Below are positions 5,532-7,111 of a DNA stretch of 7,111 nt, piece after piece. The stretch lies in assembly GCA_002780205.1 (NCBI GenBank), contig PEVQ01000160.1, positions 1 through 7,111 of the forward strand, given 5' to 3'. The notes beneath the pieces were generated by a model, which saw nothing but the letters and a program-made list of their open reading frames with translations, was not told the origin of the DNA and ran no database searches. The first letter of the stretch is position 1. Every line of letters begins with the position of its first letter. The position numbers were made by a program, and so were the translations under genes. The stretch is from Elusimicrobia bacterium CG06_land_8_20_14_3_00_38_11. GTDB lineage: Bacteria; Elusimicrobiota; UBA8919.

Positions 5532-6638
5532 TTATTTCTTTCTGATATACATTTTTCCGGGCAACTCCGTAATAACTCCGTCCATCACAAGTTCCAGAAG
5601 AATTACGGAAAGTTTTTCAATCGGCATTTTTACTTTCTCAAATAATACATCTATATGAACCGGCTCATATCCTATCGCTTCCAGCACGGCAACTGAATCA
5701 TTGCTTAAATTTCTGGTTTCTTTTATAATTTTAAGATTGTCTTTTGTTTTTTTGACAAAATTTTTCAAAACATTTATTTCGTTGATGATGTCGTCTGCCG
5801 TTTCAACAAGTTTTGCGCCGTCTTTTATTAGTTTGTGCGGACCCCGCGAGAATTTTGAAAAAATATTTCCAGGAATTGCAAAAACATCCCTGCCCTGTTC
5901 AACTGCACTTTTTGCGGTTATCAGTGCGCCGCTTTTTTCATCCGCCTCAATTACGACGACACCCAGCGAAAGCCCGCTGATGACTCTGTTTCTTCTCGGA
6001 AAATTTTGTTTATCCGGTTTTGTGTGCATACCAAACTCGGAAACAACGGCGCCGTTTTGGGCGATTTTATCTTCCAGTTTCCTATTTTCAGGAGGATAAT
6101 GATGTGAAAGCCCGTTTCCTAAAACCGCAATAGTTCTTCCTTTTTCGTTAATCGCCGTCTGATGAGCAATCGTGTCAACCCCTCTGGCAAGTCCGCTTAT
6201 GACGGTGATGCCAGTATTAGAAAGTTCGCGGGCAAGATATTCGCAAACCATTTTTCCGTAAGAAGTAATTTTTCTCGTGCCGACGATGCCGACGGCAACA
6301 GCGTCATTTTTTTCAAGCGAACCTTTTACATAAAGCACAGGGGGGTAGTCATAAATCGTCTTTAATGTTTGAGGATATTCATCCATAAATGAGGCGATTA
6401 TTCTCACCCCGTTTTTTTTCGCTTCGTCCAGTTCTTTTACGACATCAAACTTTTTTCTGTCGGCAATTATGGTCTCCGCGGTTTTTCTCTCAATGCCTTC
6501 AACATGCAATAAATCATTTTCAGAAACGGATAGGACTTTTTCAGCAGAGCCAAAAAAATCTAATAGTTTTTTGAACCTGACAGGACCTATAACTGAAATT
6601 TGATTTAACAAAACCCAAGATTCTAACTCGGTAGGCAT
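5532..6638 (-). CDS. dprA: DNA-processing protein DprA (Smf)
   Basis: DprA protects incoming single-stranded DNA during natural transformation and loads RecA on it. The gene is nearly universal, also in bacteria not known to be competent. The protein has 368 residues. An N-terminal helix-hairpin-helix/SAM-like region (about 8-60, with ISVIGPVRF and HVEGIERKTA) precedes the Rossmann-like domain (about 112-288). That domain carries GTRKITSYG (120-128), SGLARGVDTIAHQ (148-160), FPRRNRVISGLS (213-224), GALITA (237-242) and PGN (256-258). Residues 311-368 fit the DML1-like winged helix found in many DprA proteins. The N-terminus lines up with the family, so the ATG at 6638 is right although it has no Shine-Dalgarno sequence. 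A strong promoter lies immediately upstream. The TAA stop adjoins repeat copy B. topA follows after 179 bp, a common neighbour in bacteria. Confidence 0.96.
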   Translation of the reverse strand: MPTELESWVLLNQISVIGPVRFKKLLDFFGSAEKVLSVSENDLLHVEGIERKTAETIIADRKKFDVVKELDEAKKNGVRIIASFMDEYPQTLKTIYDYPPVLYVKGSLEKNDAVAVGIVGTRKITSYGKMVCEYLARELSNTGITVISGLARGVDTIAHQTAINEKGRTIAVLGNGLSHHYPPENRKLEDKIAQNGAVVSEFGMHTKPDKQNFPRRNRVISGLSLGVVVIEADEKSGALITAKSAVEQGRDVFAIPGNIFSKFSRGPHKLIKDGAKLVETADDIINEINVLKNFVKKTKDNLKIIKETRNLSNDSVAVLEAIGYEPVHIDVLFEKVKMPIEKLSVILLELVMDGVITELPGKMYIRKK

Positions 6639-6647
6639 AATAAATTT

Positions 6648-6675
6648 ATTATATAATTTTTTATAAATAAGTCAA
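6648..6675 (-). promoter_or_regulatory. Sigma-70-type promoter of dprA, probably giving a leaderless mRNA
   Basis: On the minus strand TTGACT (6675-6670) and TATAAT (6653-6648) are separated by 16 nt, with an A/T-rich spacer. This is the best promoter in the window. Counting 7 nt from the end of the -10 puts transcription start near 6641, only about 3 nt before the dprA ATG. No ribosome binding site fits in that space, which agrees with the missing Shine-Dalgarno sequence. Confidence 0.7.
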
Positions 6676-6687
6676 GCGAATTATTTA
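6664..6687. promoter_or_regulatory. Inverted repeat over the dprA -35 box, possible operator
   Basis: TAAATAA (6664-6670) and TTATTTA (6681-6687) are perfect 7-bp inverted arms with a 10-nt spacer, overlapping the -35 box and the stop codon of the HTH gene. The upstream HTH protein could bind here. The arms are pure A/T, so chance is quite possible. It is not a terminator, since on the minus strand it is followed by A residues. Confidence 0.25.
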
Positions 6688-7083
6688 CAGGAGTTCATCG
6701 GTGATTTCCGATTTTTGATAAGTTTTGTTGCTGACAACAGGACGGCGGAGCGAAGAAGATACAGAAAGTTTTTTTTTATATCTGTTCTCTTCAAAAACCA
6801 ACGGTTTTTTAAGCAGCAACTGTTTCACGAGCGACTCGTTTTCTAAAAGCGGTTGCATAACGGAAGGTATTTTTCCGGTGTAAATAGTAAGCATTAACGG
6901 ATCAACGGATAAAAAAGAAGCGAGTTTTTCTATTATTTTTTCGTCGGACGGAGGGTTTCTTTTTCCCTGGATAACCTTTGATATGAAACTTGCGTCTATA
7001 CCGCATTTGCGGGCAAGTTGTCTTACCCCTATGCCTTTTTCTTTCATTCTGGAAGTAATTATTCTAACGAATGATTTTGACAT
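6685..7083 (-). CDS. Small XRE/lambda-repressor-type HTH protein
   Basis: The product is 132 residues from the ATG at 7083. Residues 6-62 form a helix-turn-helix domain of the HTH_3 (Cro/C1) type: VRQLARKCGID as the first HTH helix and turn, ASFISKVIQGKRNP as the recognition helix, then EKIIEKLASFLSVDP. The remaining ~70 residues are Lys/Ser-rich and unrecognised, with no visible peptidase, membrane or nucleotide-binding motif. It is therefore a probable DNA-binding regulator with a short, perhaps flexible tail. A TTG two codons upstream (7089) is an alternative start; MSKSFVRI is preferred. Neither has a Shine-Dalgarno sequence. It ends 46 bp before dprA, whose promoter lies in that gap, so it could regulate dprA or itself. 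There is no toxin partner, integrase or phage gene beside it. Confidence 0.85.
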   Translation of the reverse strand: MSKSFVRIITSRMKEKGIGVRQLARKCGIDASFISKVIQGKRNPPSDEKIIEKLASFLSVDPLMLTIYTGKIPSVMQPLLENESLVKQLLLKKPLVFEENRYKKKLSVSSSLRRPVVSNKTYQKSEITDELL

Positions 7084-7094
7084 ATACAAGATAA

Positions 7095-7111
7095 GCCACA
7101 GATTATCACAG
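7095..7111. repeat. Edge of a GCCACAGATTATCACAG repeat
   Basis: These 17 bases run off the window edge. With the preceding A they match 2104-2121 at 15 of 18 positions, so they probably start another copy of the CACAGA-type intergenic family. On the minus strand they contain TGTGATAAT, an extended -10-like word that would start transcription about 12 nt before the HTH gene. The rest of the copy, and any -35, lie outside the window. Confidence 0.45.

Noticed and set aside
5701..6099. Plus-strand open frame of 132 codons opposite dprA
   Set aside because: It is antisense to the conserved DprA Rossmann domain; hydrophobic, low-complexity product with no recognisable motif.

Overview
The window is a stretch of AT-rich bacterial chromosome in which every real gene lies on the minus strand. 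In transcription order (right to left) they are: a small lambda-repressor-type HTH protein (6685-7083), DprA (5532-6638), topoisomerase I (3181-5352), a Xer tyrosine recombinase (2322-3215), an unrecognised protein with an EF-Ts/UBA-like N-terminus (1056-2066) and ribosomal protein S2 (84-881). No rRNA, tRNA, CRISPR array, transposase or phage gene is visible. All six genes look intact.

The order dprA-topA-xerC-...-rpsB is an old bacterial arrangement. From memory, Bacillus subtilis has smf-topA-trmFO-codV-clpQ-clpY-codY and, further on, rpsB-tsf. Here trmFO, hslV/hslU and codY are absent from the corresponding place, and the unrecognised 336-residue gene stands just before rpsB. Gene style, repeat-filled spacers and long A/T tracts fit an uncultured, environmental lineage (Omnitrophota or Elusimicrobiota would be a guess). 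The sequence alone does not settle the phylum.

The most distinctive content lies between the genes. The spacers upstream of rpsB and topA each hold one copy of a composite palindromic element of about 165-185 bp, in the same orientation. An outer layer of CACGAATAA-type arms encloses an inner pair of imperfect 25-27 nt arms. The two copies share an ungapped 120-nt core with 8 differences, all transitions. A lone inner arm lies at 1-27. The 255-bp spacer between xerC and the unknown gene is a mosaic of other CAC-type short repeats (CACAGAAGTT, CACAGAGAA, GCCACTGAA), with an 11-bp direct repeat and an operator-like palindrome. Another member of the second family sits at the right edge, just upstream of the HTH gene. 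These elements reach into the genes: one supplies the stop codon of the unknown protein, and one makes a false N-terminal extension of RpsB.

Expression signals are mixed. rpsB, the unknown gene and xerC have purine-rich Shine-Dalgarno sequences, while dprA, topA and the HTH gene have none. dprA has a near-consensus sigma-70 promoter whose predicted start point is only about 3 nt before the ATG, so its mRNA is probably leaderless. topA and xerC overlap by 35 nt and are probably translated together.

Functionally the block combines DNA handling (DprA, TopA, Xer) with translation (S2). I see no clearly new multi-gene system. The best candidates for something undescribed are the UBA-containing gene next to rpsB and the nested palindromic intergenic element.
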